64,000 nucleotides of DNA from an uncultured Ruminococcus sp. (GCA_902762615.1 CACWOX010000005.1:1-64000); one strand, 5' to 3'; shown: positions 51,160-60,100, numbered from the stretch's first letter. The notes: generated from the letters alone by a model not told the origin. Made by a program: numbers and translations.

Positions 51160-51924
51160 ATGAATGAAGAAATCATGTATCATATAGGGCTTCCGACGAG
51201 CATTAAGGCGAAATATGCCATACTTCCGGGTGACCCGGGCAGAGTGCCTAAGATAGCCGCTTATCTCGAAGAGCCGCGTGAGCTGGGCTTCAACAGGGAA
51301 TTTTGCACGTGGTCGGGCAAGCTGTGCGGTGAGACGGTGCTTGTCACCTCCACAGGAATCGGCGGACCCTCGGCAGCAATCGCCGTGGAAGAGCTGATCC
51401 GGCTGGGGGTGGACACCTTCGTGAGAGTCGGTACCTGCGGAGGTATGAACGAAAAGGTCTGTGCGGGTGACGTTGTCATCGCAACGGGCGCCATTCGCAT
51501 GGAAGGCACCAGCCGGGAGTATCTTCCCATCGAATTCCCTGCGGTCTCGGACTTCGGGCTTGTGCGGGATATGGCGGACGGAGCGGGGACGCTGGGCATT
51601 CCGTATCATACCGGCGTGGTGCAGAGCAAGGATTCCTTCTACGGGCAGCACTCTCCGCAGAGTATGCCCAACGGCGCCGAGCTTCTCCGCAAATGGGACG
51701 CGTGGATTGCCGGCGGCTGTCTTGCGTCCGAGATGGAGGCGGCGGCAATATTCTCGGTTGCAGCCGCAAGAGGCGTTCGCGCAGCCGCGCTCTTCCATGT
51801 GGTGTGGAATCAGACAAGGCGCGATCAATTCGGGGACAATTCCGAGTCACACGACACCGATCGCGCTATCAGGACTGCAATCGAGGGGTTAAAGCTGACC
51901 ATAGCAGAGGATCAAAGAGCGTAA
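51160..51924 (+). CDS. udp: Uridine phosphorylase (nucleoside phosphorylase family)
   Basis: A 254-residue NP-I family enzyme that splits uridine with phosphate to uracil and ribose 1-phosphate. AILPGDPGRV is the phosphate-binding loop, TGIGGPSAAIAVEEL and FVRVGTCGGM are the sugar and base regions, and ASEMEAAAIF is the ribose-binding ME pair. The Gln-Arg type uridine motif (KDSFYGQ) supports uridine over purine substrates. The -10 TATAAT at 51104-51109 lies upstream with a weak -35. The gene stands alone. Confidence 0.88.
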   Translation: MNEEIMYHIGLPTSIKAKYAILPGDPGRVPKIAAYLEEPRELGFNREFCTWSGKLCGETVLVTSTGIGGPSAAIAVEELIRLGVDTFVRVGTCGGMNEKVCAGDVVIATGAIRMEGTSREYLPIEFPAVSDFGLVRDMADGAGTLGIPYHTGVVQSKDSFYGQHSPQSMPNGAELLRKWDAWIAGGCLASEMEAAAIFSVAAARGVRAAALFHVVWNQTRRDQFGDNSESHDTDRAIRTAIEGLKLTIAEDQRA

Positions 51925-51987
51925 AACAACGGTAATTGGGGGATTTGTCAAATAAATATAAAAATTAAAAAAATTATGAAAATGATA

Positions 51988-52015
51988 TTGAATTTTTTGA
52001 AGATTATGTTATAAT
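51988..52015 (+). promoter_or_regulatory. Promoter of DivIVA-like gene
   Basis: TTGAAT (51988-51993) and a perfect TATAAT (52010-52015) with a 16 bp spacer, 95 bp before the GTG start. Confidence 0.6.
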
Positions 52016-52109
52016 CAAACTAACTAATTATCTTGCAGTAGTTTACGCTTTTATCTTTGAAATATATTTATTATAAAAAACCTTAATTGTGAAGGGAGGA
52101 TGCACTGCC

Positions 52110-53786
52110 GTGGATTATTCGGGCAACAGATTTCGCAGGCGCTTTGTAGGCTATGACCGCAGCGCCGTTGATCTGGAATTTGAAAAGCTGCTCAGTCAGG
52201 TGGACGAGGAAGTCGACAAGAACGAACAGCTCAAACGCGAAATCAATGATCTGAAGGAAGAGCGCCGCGACTGGGAATATGCCAAGCGCACGCTCGAGGA
52301 GGAACGCACTGCTATTTCGCGTGATCGTGCATCACTTGCCGAGTCGGTCAGCTCCATCTCAGGCAAGGTCGCAGAGCTGGAAAACAGCCTTTCATCGGCA
52401 AAGGTCGCTAATGAGGCACTTCAGAATAAAATCGACGCTACAACGTCGGAAAAAAATCAGTTGCAGCTCCGTCTCGATACGGTGCAGGAGCGCAACAGGG
52501 AGCTTACACTTCGTGAGCGTCAGTTTGACGAGATAGAGAAGTCGGTTTCCTCCATCATGTCGGTCACCAAGCGCGCCACCGACAGGCTCTTCCAGAAGTC
52601 GGTGGAAAATCAGGAGAATGTCATCCGCATTGCGGGCGACGCGGCGCAAGAGGCTGCCATGATACGTGCCGACCTCACAGCCGCACGCGACGATATGAAC
52701 CTCGCATTTGACGAATTTCAGGACAGAATTGATAAGATAGACGCTTCTCTCACCGGAGCGGTTCACAAGCTGGTCGCCATCAAGCACGACAGCGGACTTA
52801 AACCCAAGAATGCCGATGCCACCATCGAGAGCGAAGTCGAGAGGCTGCTCTCCATGCGTGCCGGAGAGATAGACTATTCCGACGGCAAGGGCTACGCTGT
52901 TCCTGTGCTGGGTCCCTACAGCGCCAAGTTCATTGCCGACGCTGCCAAGAAGGTAAATGCCGGAGAAACCGAGGGCAATCCTCCCTATCAGCAGAATGCA
53001 GCGCAGAAGGAACCGCCTTATGCACGTCCCGATTCGGAGGAGGAAAAGCCGGATTCCAAGCCCACCATCAAGAGGAGCTATCCGAGCAATTTCGAGTCGT
53101 CGGACGCCTCCATAAGAGAAGCCAACAAGCTCCTCGATTCGGCGGATGACGCGGTGGAACAGAAGAATTACGTCCCGCTCCAGCAGCAATATGCTCCGCA
53201 GCCTGCACCTCAGCCGGCATATCAGGCGGTTTACAATCCCTTCATCGCGCAGCCGTACACGCCTCCCGTGCAATATACACCTCCCGCAAGGCAGAATCCC
53301 ATCGGCTTTGGCTATCAGGAGGAAGAACAGGAGGAACCGGAAGTGATCGACCAGCCCGAGCAGGTTGATACGCCTATCAATCCCTATTCCGACGGCGGAT
53401 ATGAGAGGGTTGACATCAGCAAACTGAGCAATGCCGGACCCACCATCAACATGAATACCCCTGATCTGCAATACATTCAGTCTCAGCAGGTACCGCCCTA
53501 TGCGTTTGACGGTTCTCCTGTGCAGATGAGCATGAATTTCTCGCAGCCTGTGATAGACGCCACCAATGGCGCTTCCTACCAATTTGCCGGAAATGCCCCC
53601 ACGTTTACCCCGAATGTGCCGGTGGTCTCCGCGGATGCGCAGCAGGCTCAGACCGCAAACGGACAGCCTGAAACCGAGCTGCCCGCCGAAGAAGAACATT
53701 CCGCTAAGAGGGTTGAAGTCACCAAGAAGGTGCGTCAGGTTCCCGTCAATGAAAAGGTGAGAATCACCGTTCGCCACGGAAGATAG
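52110..53786 (+). CDS. DivIVA-like long coiled-coil protein
   Basis: A 558-residue cytoplasmic protein. The start FRRRFVGYDRSAVDLEFEKL resembles the membrane-binding N-terminus of DivIVA/GpsB (F-x-GYD-x-x-V-D). A coiled coil follows to about residue 230, rich in E, K, L and R. The second half is a low-complexity region with Pro, Gln and Tyr, and the last 40 residues are charged. DivIVA proteins recruit wall-synthesis and chromosome-anchoring factors to poles and septa. GTG 52110 follows AAGGGAGG; the GTG at 52089 overlaps that site. Identity as DivIVA is based only on the N-terminus. Confidence 0.6.
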   Translation: MDYSGNRFRRRFVGYDRSAVDLEFEKLLSQVDEEVDKNEQLKREINDLKEERRDWEYAKRTLEEERTAISRDRASLAESVSSISGKVAELENSLSSAKVANEALQNKIDATTSEKNQLQLRLDTVQERNRELTLRERQFDEIEKSVSSIMSVTKRATDRLFQKSVENQENVIRIAGDAAQEAAMIRADLTAARDDMNLAFDEFQDRIDKIDASLTGAVHKLVAIKHDSGLKPKNADATIESEVERLLSMRAGEIDYSDGKGYAVPVLGPYSAKFIADAAKKVNAGETEGNPPYQQNAAQKEPPYARPDSEEEKPDSKPTIKRSYPSNFESSDASIREANKLLDSADDAVEQKNYVPLQQQYAPQPAPQPAYQAVYNPFIAQPYTPPVQYTPPARQNPIGFGYQEEEQEEPEVIDQPEQVDTPINPYSDGGYERVDISKLSNAGPTINMNTPDLQYIQSQQVPPYAFDGSPVQMSMNFSQPVIDATNGASYQFAGNAPTFTPNVPVVSADAQQAQTANGQPETELPAEEEHSAKRVEVTKKVRQVPVNEKVRITVRHGR

Positions 53787-53808
53787 TATTTAATTTCTGA
53801 TTATGGAA

Positions 53809-53854
53809 AGAGCCTGTGATCAAGCGGCTGTCACGCCGGACACAGGCTCTTTTT
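53809..53854 (+). terminator. Rho-independent terminator
   Basis: A perfect 10 bp stem (53809-53818 with 53841-53850) ending in a T-run, just upstream of the rluA start. It separates the two genes. Confidence 0.88.
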
Positions 53855-53874
53855 GTAGTAAGAGGGATGATGGA

Positions 53875-54531
53875 ATGATTCAGGTCTTATTTCAGGACAA
53901 GTCAATAGCTGTTGTGGTCAAGCCGGTAGGTGTTCTCTCGCAGTGCGACGGAGCAGAAGATATGGTGACGCTGCTTGCAAAGCAGCTGGGCGGCGAGATA
54001 TATCCCATTCACCGTTTAGACAGGAATGTAGGCGGTGTCATGGCATTCGCACGGACTGCAAAGGCGGCTGCCGTCCTTTCGGCTCAGATACAAAACGGAT
54101 TTTTTGTCAAGCGATACCTCGCGGCGGTGAGCGGCATTCCCAATCCCGAGTCGGGCGAAATGACCGATCTGCTCTTCAAGGACTCCCGCAGCGGCAAGTC
54201 GTTTGTTGTCGACCGACCCCGCAAAGGCACCAAGGATGCGCGGCTTGCGTATAGGGTATTGGACACAGCCGAGGGAAAATCGCTGGTGCTGGTCAGGCTC
54301 TTTACCGGACGAACCCATCAGATCAGGGTGCAGTTTGCCTCCCGCAAAATGCCGCTGCTGGGCGATGGCAAATACGGCAGCCGCGAGAAGGGGTGCGATA
54401 TCGCCCTCTGGTCCCATCGACTGACATTTTTGGATCCGATAAGCGGCAAAGAAATGAGCTTCTGTTCGCTGCCGGATTTTTCGGAATACCCGTGGAATCT
54501 GTTTGATTTTAATGAGCGGAATGCATTATAA
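53875..54531 (+). CDS. RluA-family RNA pseudouridine synthase
   Basis: A 218-residue pseudouridine synthase without an S4 domain. IHRLDRNVGGVM holds the catalytic aspartate of the RluA/RsuA signature; RTHQIRVQFAS is the second conserved motif. Such short forms modify rRNA or tRNA uridines; the exact target is not known. The ATG at 53875 follows AGGGATGATGG; a further 24 residues upstream would overlap the terminator. The stop overlaps the convergent DUF4392 gene by 6 bp. Confidence 0.88.
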   Translation: MIQVLFQDKSIAVVVKPVGVLSQCDGAEDMVTLLAKQLGGEIYPIHRLDRNVGGVMAFARTAKAAAVLSAQIQNGFFVKRYLAAVSGIPNPESGEMTDLLFKDSRSGKSFVVDRPRKGTKDARLAYRVLDTAEGKSLVLVRLFTGRTHQIRVQFASRKMPLLGDGKYGSREKGCDIALWSHRLTFLDPISGKEMSFCSLPDFSEYPWNLFDFNERNAL

Positions 54532-55353
54532 TTGGCATATTTCGTTGAGCAATTCCACGGTTTCGCGCTCGACCTGCTTTGGAAATCCGTCCACCGTCGG
54601 GGAATGTTCGCGGGTGACGCCGTCCACGCTGCCTTTTGCTGCTATTTCTGCGATGTAATTCATTACCTCGTCGGCTGTCGGCATGACCGAATCACCGCTT
54701 AGCATCTGCAAATACGCGCAAAGACCGTATGCGCCCCAATTGGATACGGTGGCAATGATGGGATAATCTACCCTCGTGACGCATGGGGATAAGGATAACT
54801 CCCTTTCGATGGTTTCTTTGAAGCAGCCCATTCCGATTTCGTTGCCGCCGTCGCCTATGCCGTATGTGGGAATTCCCCGACGCATTCCCTCTAAAAATAA
54901 ATGATCCAATCGCGCGGTGTGTGACGAAATGCTCACGCCGCGCATATTTTTATAATCACCGGTTTCATCGGCGCCGCAGCGTTCGATTGAAAGGAGCGAG
55001 ACAGGCTGTTTCTTACGCAGCAGGCAATTGAGCTTGCTTTCGTTGGCGTCTATGTCAATGTATTCAGTGTCGATGCCGCCGCCGTCAAAGAATCCGGCGC
55101 AGTACTTGTCAGTCACAATCGTACATTCAAACCCGAGGGCATTGAGTGCTTGGGCGAGAAAAAACGCGCCGGGCGGACCGTCGGTTTCCGCAAATCCAGC
55201 CACATAAAACCCTGTGGCAATCAGCACATTTCCACGTTGCAGCCCGAGCAGGGAAGAGGCAGCTCCCCGGCAGTAATCGGCGGGCAGGTGTGGGAGCAGC
55301 TTATCCATACCGCGTGCGGAACGGCGCATAATAATGCCTTCGACTGTGTTCAT
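54526..55353 (-). CDS. DUF4392 domain protein (D-glutamate cyclase-like C-terminal domain)
   Basis: A 275-residue protein matching the DUF4392 pattern: NVLIATGFYVAGFAETDGPPG near the N-terminus (quoted in two parts by its GFYV and ETDGPPG cores), LLSIERCG, and GIGDGGNEIGMG. In animals this domain belongs to D-glutamate cyclase, which makes 5-oxo-D-proline; in bacteria the role is uncertain. The start ATG 55353 has AAAGAGGGA upstream on the minus strand; an earlier in-frame start at 55389 is unlikely. It stands alone and is convergent with the pseudouridine synthase gene. Confidence 0.8.
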   Translation of the reverse strand: MNTVEGIIMRRSARGMDKLLPHLPADYCRGAASSLLGLQRGNVLIATGFYVAGFAETDGPPGAFFLAQALNALGFECTIVTDKYCAGFFDGGGIDTEYIDIDANESKLNCLLRKKQPVSLLSIERCGADETGDYKNMRGVSISSHTARLDHLFLEGMRRGIPTYGIGDGGNEIGMGCFKETIERELSLSPCVTRVDYPIIATVSNWGAYGLCAYLQMLSGDSVMPTADEVMNYIAEIAAKGSVDGVTREHSPTVDGFPKQVERETVELLNEICQL

Positions 55354-55369
55354 AATGCTTTCCCTCTTT

Positions 55370-55420
55370 GGATAAAATAAAAACGGCATACATCAGATAT
55401 CGCTATCATCTGTATGCCGT
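55370..55420 (-). terminator. Terminator of the rpsF-ssb-rpsR operon
   Basis: A 9 bp perfect stem (55383-55391 with 55412-55420) plus inner pairs, followed on the minus strand by a T-rich run. It lies 40 bp beyond the rpsR stop. Confidence 0.75.
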
Positions 55421-55460
55421 CGTCATTCAAAATATCAATTGCCGTAAATGCAATTTGAAA

Positions 55461-55700
55461 TTAGTCAGCGGTGTAGGGCATGAGCGCAACGTGACGGGCG
55501 CGCTTGATAGCCACTGTGAGCTGACGCTGGTGGAAGGCGCATGTGCCGGTGACTCTGCGGGGCAGAATCTTGGCTCTCTCAGAAACGTATCTTCTGAGCT
55601 TGCTTACGTCCTTGTAATCAATTTCCTTGATGTTTTCCACACAGAAATTGCAAACCTTCTTGCGGCCCTTGCGGCCTCTGCGTTCAGGTCTTTCAGCCAT
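55461..55700 (-). CDS. rpsR: 30S ribosomal protein S18
   Basis: A 79-residue S18. CNFC (about residues 18-21) and CAFH (about 53-56) form a C-x2-C...C-x2-H zinc site, the zinc-binding (C+) form of S18. The basic helix [19 protein letters not shown] contacts 16S rRNA near S6. It is the third gene of rpsF-ssb-rpsR. Growing cells may use a zinc-free paralogue under zinc limitation, not seen here. Confidence 0.96.
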   Translation of the reverse strand: MAERPERRGRKGRKKVCNFCVENIKEIDYKDVSKLRRYVSERAKILPRRVTGTCAFHQRQLTVAIKRARHVALMPYTAD

Positions 55701-55747
55701 GATAAATCCTCCTTGTTAAATATTGTGTCATGCAGACATTCAAAATG

Positions 55748-56230
55748 TCAGAATGGCAGATCGTCGTCAGCCACCGGGGTGAAGTCGCCTTCGTCGCCGC
55801 TTCTGTAGGAGCTGGCAGGCTCGCCGTATGACGGCTGCTGCGTCTGTGCGGGAGGCGGAGTCATCTGATCATAGCGGCTGTAGTCGTAGTTGTTCTGGTT
55901 GCCGCTGTCTCTCTTGCCCTCGGCAAAATAAACCTGATCGGCAACAATATCCCATGATCTGCGCTTGTTTCCCTCGCGGTCGGTGTAGCTGCTCACCTGA
56001 ATGCTTCCCTGAACAGCCACAAGCTGTCCCTTGTGGAAGTATTTGCTGACAAATTCAGCGGTGTTTCTCCACACGACGACATCGAGAAAGTCGGTCTTAC
56101 GCTCGGCACCCTGACCGGAAAAATCCCTTTCGACAGCCAGCGTAAATCTTGCGAACGATGCACCGTTCTGCGTTGTACGGTAATCGGGTTCGGCGGTAAG
56201 TCTGCCCATCAAAATAACACGATTAAGCAT
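55748..56230 (-). CDS. ssb: Single-stranded DNA-binding protein
   Basis: A 160-residue OB-fold protein: MLNRVILMGRLTAEPDYR, FLDVVVWRNTAEFV, and KGQLVAVQGSIQ are the classic motifs. After about residue 110 comes a Gln/Pro/Ser/Tyr-rich linker ending in the acidic tip DDDLPF that binds replication partners. It lies between rpsF (18 bp gap) and rpsR, the standard order. Confidence 0.96.
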   Translation of the reverse strand: MLNRVILMGRLTAEPDYRTTQNGASFARFTLAVERDFSGQGAERKTDFLDVVVWRNTAEFVSKYFHKGQLVAVQGSIQVSSYTDREGNKRRSWDIVADQVYFAEGKRDSGNQNNYDYSRYDQMTPPPAQTQQPSYGEPASSYRSGDEGDFTPVADDDLPF

Positions 56231-56247
56231 ATTCTGTTACCTCTCGA

Positions 56248-56613
56248 TTACTCAGCGTCAGCTTCTGCGGTCTCGGCAGCTTCGGGAGCGTCGTTTGCAG
56301 CGGCGGGAGCTTCGGACTTCTCGATTCTCTTAACGATAAGCGAGCGAAGTACGCCGTCTGTGATGTTGTAAACTCTGTCGAGCTCTGCCGGGAATTCTGC
56401 GTCGCAGGTGAAGTTGAAGAGAACGTAGTAACCCTCGGACTCCTTGTTGATAAGGTAAGCGAGCTTGCGTTTGCCCCATTCCTCAACGCTGTCAAGAGTG
56501 GCACCGGTCTCGATCATCTTCTTGAACTTGCCGACTACTTCTGCAATGGCTTCGTCGCCGTTTTTGCAGGACACAATAAGGATGGACTCATAAGCTTCTT
56601 TCATCTTTTCCAT
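56248..56613 (-). CDS. rpsF: 30S ribosomal protein S6
   Basis: A 121-residue S6: YESILIVSCK at the N-terminus, WGKRKLAYLINKESEGYY, and the C-terminal Ala/Glu-rich tail. It pairs with S18 on the platform of the small subunit. ATG 56613 follows GGAGG at the usual spacing. The operon has a consensus promoter 80 bp upstream. S6-S18 autoregulation of the leader is known in other bacteria. Confidence 0.95.
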   Translation of the reverse strand: MEKMKEAYESILIVSCKNGDEAIAEVVGKFKKMIETGATLDSVEEWGKRKLAYLINKESEGYYVLFNFTCDAEFPAELDRVYNITDGVLRSLIVKRIEKSEAPAAANDAPEAAETAEADAE

Positions 56614-56640
56614 CTTTCAGCACCTCCTTCTGGGCATATG

Positions 56641-56659
56641 GCTCCGTTTCTCTCGGAGC
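56641..56659 (-). promoter_or_regulatory. Hairpin in the rpsF leader
   Basis: GCTCCG and CGGAGC pair around a 7 nt loop in the untranslated leader, 28 bp upstream of the rpsF start. Leaders of rpsF in several phyla carry an S6:S18-binding hairpin; whether this is one was not tested. Confidence 0.4.
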
Positions 56660-56693
56660 AAGGAATTTGCCGCGCCAATTGCGCAACATGACA

Positions 56694-56722
56694 ATTTTAG
56701 CATATTTTTTTGCGTATGTCAA
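56694..56722 (-). promoter_or_regulatory. Sigma-A promoter of rpsF-ssb-rpsR
   Basis: Minus strand TTGACA (56717-56722) and TAAAAT (56694-56699) with a 17 bp spacer. Confidence 0.85.
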
Positions 56723-56787
56723 GCGCTGCGAACGATTTTTTTGCACTGCGGACGAAATCAAAGTTTGCAATTTTGCATAAATTATTG

Positions 56788-56816
56788 TTGAAATAAGTAA
56801 AAAAACATGATACTAT
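56788..56816 (+). promoter_or_regulatory. Promoter of the phosphoesterase gene
   Basis: TTGAAA (56788-56793) and TACTAT (56811-56816) with a 17 bp spacer, 67 bp before ATG 56883. Confidence 0.55.
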
Positions 56817-56882
56817 TATACTATAAAGGTTTTTTTCGGCAGCATCCGAAAGATATACGACGAAAGGCGGTATTAAGAAATT

Positions 56883-57560
56883 ATGATTTTTGTCACAGGC
56901 GATACACACATTCCGTTAGATATTTCCAAGCTCAACACAAAGAACTTTCCGCAGCAAAAGGAGCTTACCAAAAACGACTATGTCATTATCTGCGGCGACT
57001 TCGGCGGCATATGGTACGGAGACGAAAGGGACAACTACTGGTTGAACTGGCTGGAGGAAAAGAGCTTCACCACGCTTTTTGTCGACGGAAATCATGAGAA
57101 TTTCGCCGCGCTGTCACAGTATGAGCAATGCAGCTGGAACGGCGGCAAGGTGCAGTATATCCGCCCGTCGGTCATTCACCTGATGAGAGGATATGTCTAT
57201 GACCTCGAGGGCATGAAGATTTTTGCAATGGGCGGCGCCCGTTCGTCCGACAGAATGATGCGGACAGTGGGCGTTTCATGGTGGCCGCAGGAAATGCCGA
57301 ACGCCGAGGAGATAACGCGTGCCCGGCAGAATCTCGCCATTAACGACAATCAGGTGGATATTATGATAACCCACGACGCACCACGTTCGATTGCCCGTAT
57401 GATAGATTTTGCCAAATCGGAGGACGACGAGTTGATGCCCTTCTTTGACGAGCTGCGAAATACCGTCGGTTATCGCCACTGGTACTTTGGTCATTTCCAT
57501 GTGGACTGGAAGGTGGACGATTGCCACACCGTCATTTACAACAAGATCATTCAGCTTTGA
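56883..57560 (+). CDS. Calcineurin-like metallophosphoesterase
   Basis: A 225-residue cytoplasmic phosphoesterase. The metal-site motifs are all visible: FVTGDTH (D-x-H), IICGDFGG (GDxxD-like), DGNHEN (GNHE), THDAPRS, and GHFHVD. It is a small soluble phosphatase of unknown substrate, sometimes prophage-associated in other genomes, but nothing here suggests a phage. The next gene begins 16 bp later, so the two could be cotranscribed. Confidence 0.88.
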   Translation: MIFVTGDTHIPLDISKLNTKNFPQQKELTKNDYVIICGDFGGIWYGDERDNYWLNWLEEKSFTTLFVDGNHENFAALSQYEQCSWNGGKVQYIRPSVIHLMRGYVYDLEGMKIFAMGGARSSDRMMRTVGVSWWPQEMPNAEEITRARQNLAINDNQVDIMITHDAPRSIARMIDFAKSEDDELMPFFDELRNTVGYRHWYFGHFHVDWKVDDCHTVIYNKIIQL

Positions 57561-57576
57561 TGCGGGAGGCGTAACC

Positions 57577-58365
57577 GTGATAATAGACTCACATGTTCAC
57601 ATAGGCTGTTTCGGACGGTACGATATGAAGCCGGAGTATGTCATTGATTCCATGCGCAGATATGGGATCAATTATTCCCTCGTCTCGCCGCTCACCGGAG
57701 TGGAATTCGGTCCGGACCATACGCCGCTGCCGGACGACTGGGCTTATGACCAGATTACCGCCAACGAGGAAGCCATTGCATTTGCCCGGGATAATGACGG
57801 CAGCATCGGCATTCTGGTTTGGTGCAGACCTTTCAGAGAGGGCTTTAACGATCGCTTTGCCGCAATGGTGGACAACGGCGGCAAATACGTCAAGGGATTA
57901 AAGTTTCATCCCTATTATTCCAAACTTCCCATAAACGCGCCGCAAACCGAGCCTTATCTGGCATTTGCCGCCGAAAGAGGACTTCCGGTGCTGGTTCATT
58001 CGGCAAACGACGAATATTCGCAGCCGAGGTTCGTATATGAGGCGGCGAAGGCGCATCCTGAGATTACTTTTATAATGGCGCATGTGGGGCTGATGACCGA
58101 CAACAACGAAGCTATCGAGCTGATCGGTTCGCTGCCCAATCTGTACGGTGATACCGCATGGGTCAAGCCGGAGTCGGGACTCAGGCTCATACAAAAATAC
58201 GGAGCGCACAAGCTGCTCTTTGGAACGGACAACCCGATCGACGGATCCGATACCTATGCGCATCCGTTCTACAAGACCTACTTCGGAGATTTCAGGCAGT
58301 GGATATCGCCTGACGATTACGAACTTCTCATGCACGGTAACGCTGAAAGGATATTTGATATTTAG
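57577..58365 (+). CDS. Amidohydrolase 2 family metal-dependent hydrolase
   Basis: A 262-residue TIM-barrel hydrolase. DSHVHIG is the N-terminal HxH metal site; GLKFHPYYSKL, LVHSAN, MAHVG and FGTDNP carry the other conserved residues. The substrate cannot be predicted; family members act as decarboxylases, deaminases or lactonases. The GTG at 57577 follows GGGAGGCG and lies 16 bp after the phosphoesterase stop codon. A longer frame upstream overlaps that gene and is spurious. Confidence 0.85.
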   Translation: MIIDSHVHIGCFGRYDMKPEYVIDSMRRYGINYSLVSPLTGVEFGPDHTPLPDDWAYDQITANEEAIAFARDNDGSIGILVWCRPFREGFNDRFAAMVDNGGKYVKGLKFHPYYSKLPINAPQTEPYLAFAAERGLPVLVHSANDEYSQPRFVYEAAKAHPEITFIMAHVGLMTDNNEAIELIGSLPNLYGDTAWVKPESGLRLIQKYGAHKLLFGTDNPIDGSDTYAHPFYKTYFGDFRQWISPDDYELLMHGNAERIFDI

Positions 58366-58376
58366 AATAAAAATAA

Positions 58377-58405
58377 TTGACATAATTCGTTAAATATGGT
58401 ATACT
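58377..58405 (+). promoter_or_regulatory. Sigma-A promoter of the MFS gene
   Basis: TTGACA (58377-58382) and TATACT (58400-58405) with a 17 bp spacer, about 60 bp before the MFS start. Confidence 0.75.
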
Positions 58406-58466
58406 TGATATTGATTTATTTCAGTGCGTTGCTTTGCTTTGCACTGTGAAGGAAGGTTATTAATCC

Positions 58467-59957
58467 ATGAAGGTCAAGCTCAATTACAAACGGACGGTCT
58501 TAGCGGGTATGGCGTTTTTCCTTATCTGCATGTTCTGGCAGGCGTATGACACCATTATTCCGCTTGTACTGACGTACAAGTTTCACATGACCCAGACCCT
58601 CTCCGGCAGTATCATGGCGATAGACAATATTCTCGCCCTCTTTATGCTGCCGCTCTTCGGCAAGCTGTCGGATAAATGCAATACGAAGCTCGGCAGGCGC
58701 ACGCCGTTCATTTTGGTAGGCACGATTATCGCGGTGGCTCTGTTCGCGCTGCTGCCCTTTATTGATTCGCTGCTGTATTTTGTCATCACGCTGGTGGCAA
58801 TGCTGATTGCAATGGCGGTTTTCCGTTCGCCTGCTGTGGCGCTTATGCCGGATATCACGGTGAAGCCGCTGCGCTCCAAGGCGAACGCCGTGATCAATCT
58901 GATGGGTACCATAGGCGGCATCATTGCGCTGCTGTTCGGCATCGTCTTTGCCACCAAGGAAATCGAACATATGGACGACGCCTACATGCATTCCAACTTC
59001 TACTATTTTTTTCTCGCGGTAGCGTCGGCGATGCTGATTTCACTCGTCATTTATATGTTCTTTGTGTGTGAGAACCGATTTGCCCGCGATATGCAGGAGC
59101 AAAGCAGGGCACTGGGACTTGACGAAGAAATCACGACCTACGATTCCGGCGACGAAGAAGCGGAAAGCGCCGCGCAGGCTGCCGGTGACCGAAAGCTGAC
59201 AAAAGGGGAACTTTGTTCTCTGATCTTTCTGCTGGCGTCCATTTTCATGTGGTACATGGGTTACAATGCGGTAACATCGAAGTATTCGGTTTACGCCGCT
59301 CATGTTCTTCACAAGGATTATGCTCTTACCCTGATGATCGCGAATGCTGCCGGCTTGGTTTCCTTCCTGCCGGTGGGTATCATTGCCTCCAAGCGCGGAC
59401 GCAAGAAAACTATTCTGGCGGGCGTCATTATGATGGTGGTTGCCTTCGGAAGCATGTCCTTTGTGACAGCCGACACTCCCATTGCGGTGATGTATTTGCT
59501 CTTTGCCATTGCCGGAATCGGCTGGGCTTCTATCAACGTCAATTCCTTCCCGATGGTGGTGGAGCTTTGCACAGGCTCCGATACCGGTCTTTACACAGGT
59601 TATTACTACACGGCTTCCATGGCTGCGCAGATTGTCACCCCGATATTCTCGGGCTGGCTGATGGACATGCTGGGGCTGAAAATACTCTGTCCGTATGCCG
59701 CTCTGTTCAGCGCGATAGCCTTCTTCACCATGCTGCCCGTGCGTCACGGCGATGTGCTGGAATCACGTCTGGAGCAGGTAGCGGAACCACAGGCAGCCGA
59801 GGCGGTTCAAACAGAATTTCCCGAAGCTGCTGAAACGACCGTTGACACGGGAAAAGCGGCGGAAGTTCCGGAAAATCCCGCTGCTTCGGAAATACCAAAA
59901 GCGGATGAAATAGCCAACGAGATAGCCGAAATATCCGTAGCCGCGCAAATCAGCTGA
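58467..59957 (+). CDS. MFS transporter, GPH/SLC45-like sugar symporter
   Basis: A 496-residue transporter with 12 predicted helices. PLFGKLSDKCNTKLGRRTPF is the GPH/SLC45 loop between helices 2 and 3. It moves glycosides or hexuronides in symport with cations in the family; the sugar here is unknown. The last 60 residues are an Ala/Glu-rich acidic cytoplasmic tail, which is unusual. RBS GAAGGAAGG is upstream of ATG 58467. A terminator follows. Confidence 0.87.
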   Translation: MKVKLNYKRTVLAGMAFFLICMFWQAYDTIIPLVLTYKFHMTQTLSGSIMAIDNILALFMLPLFGKLSDKCNTKLGRRTPFILVGTIIAVALFALLPFIDSLLYFVITLVAMLIAMAVFRSPAVALMPDITVKPLRSKANAVINLMGTIGGIIALLFGIVFATKEIEHMDDAYMHSNFYYFFLAVASAMLISLVIYMFFVCENRFARDMQEQSRALGLDEEITTYDSGDEEAESAAQAAGDRKLTKGELCSLIFLLASIFMWYMGYNAVTSKYSVYAAHVLHKDYALTLMIANAAGLVSFLPVGIIASKRGRKKTILAGVIMMVVAFGSMSFVTADTPIAVMYLLFAIAGIGWASINVNSFPMVVELCTGSDTGLYTGYYYTASMAAQIVTPIFSGWLMDMLGLKILCPYAALFSAIAFFTMLPVRHGDVLESRLEQVAEPQAAEAVQTEFPEAAETTVDTGKAAEVPENPAASEIPKADEIANEIAEISVAAQIS

Positions 59958-60002
59958 ATCTGCCGTGGAATAAGAAGCAATGTGAAAAAATATTCATAAA
60001 AT

Positions 60003-60066
60003 AAAAATGCCGCAGTGCATCGGAGCCATTTAGGGGAAACAATCCGAATGCGCTGCGGTATTTTTG
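60003..60066 (+). terminator. Rho-independent terminator
   Basis: Stem of about 12 bp (ATGCCGCAG... with ...CTGCGGTAT), arms near 60007-60023 and 60044-60060, followed by TTTTT. Ends the MFS gene and may serve the convergent small gene too. Confidence 0.8.
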
Positions 60067-60100
60067 CGGTTTGTTGTTTTGATACTGGCGTTTTTACCGA

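Noticed and set aside
52392-53777. 461-codon minus-strand frame opposite the DivIVA-like gene
   Set aside because: Antisense shadow with unnatural amino-acid composition.
56883-58365. Prophage-derived phosphoesterase cassette
   Set aside because: No phage genes, integrase or att-like repeats nearby; codon use matches the neighbours.
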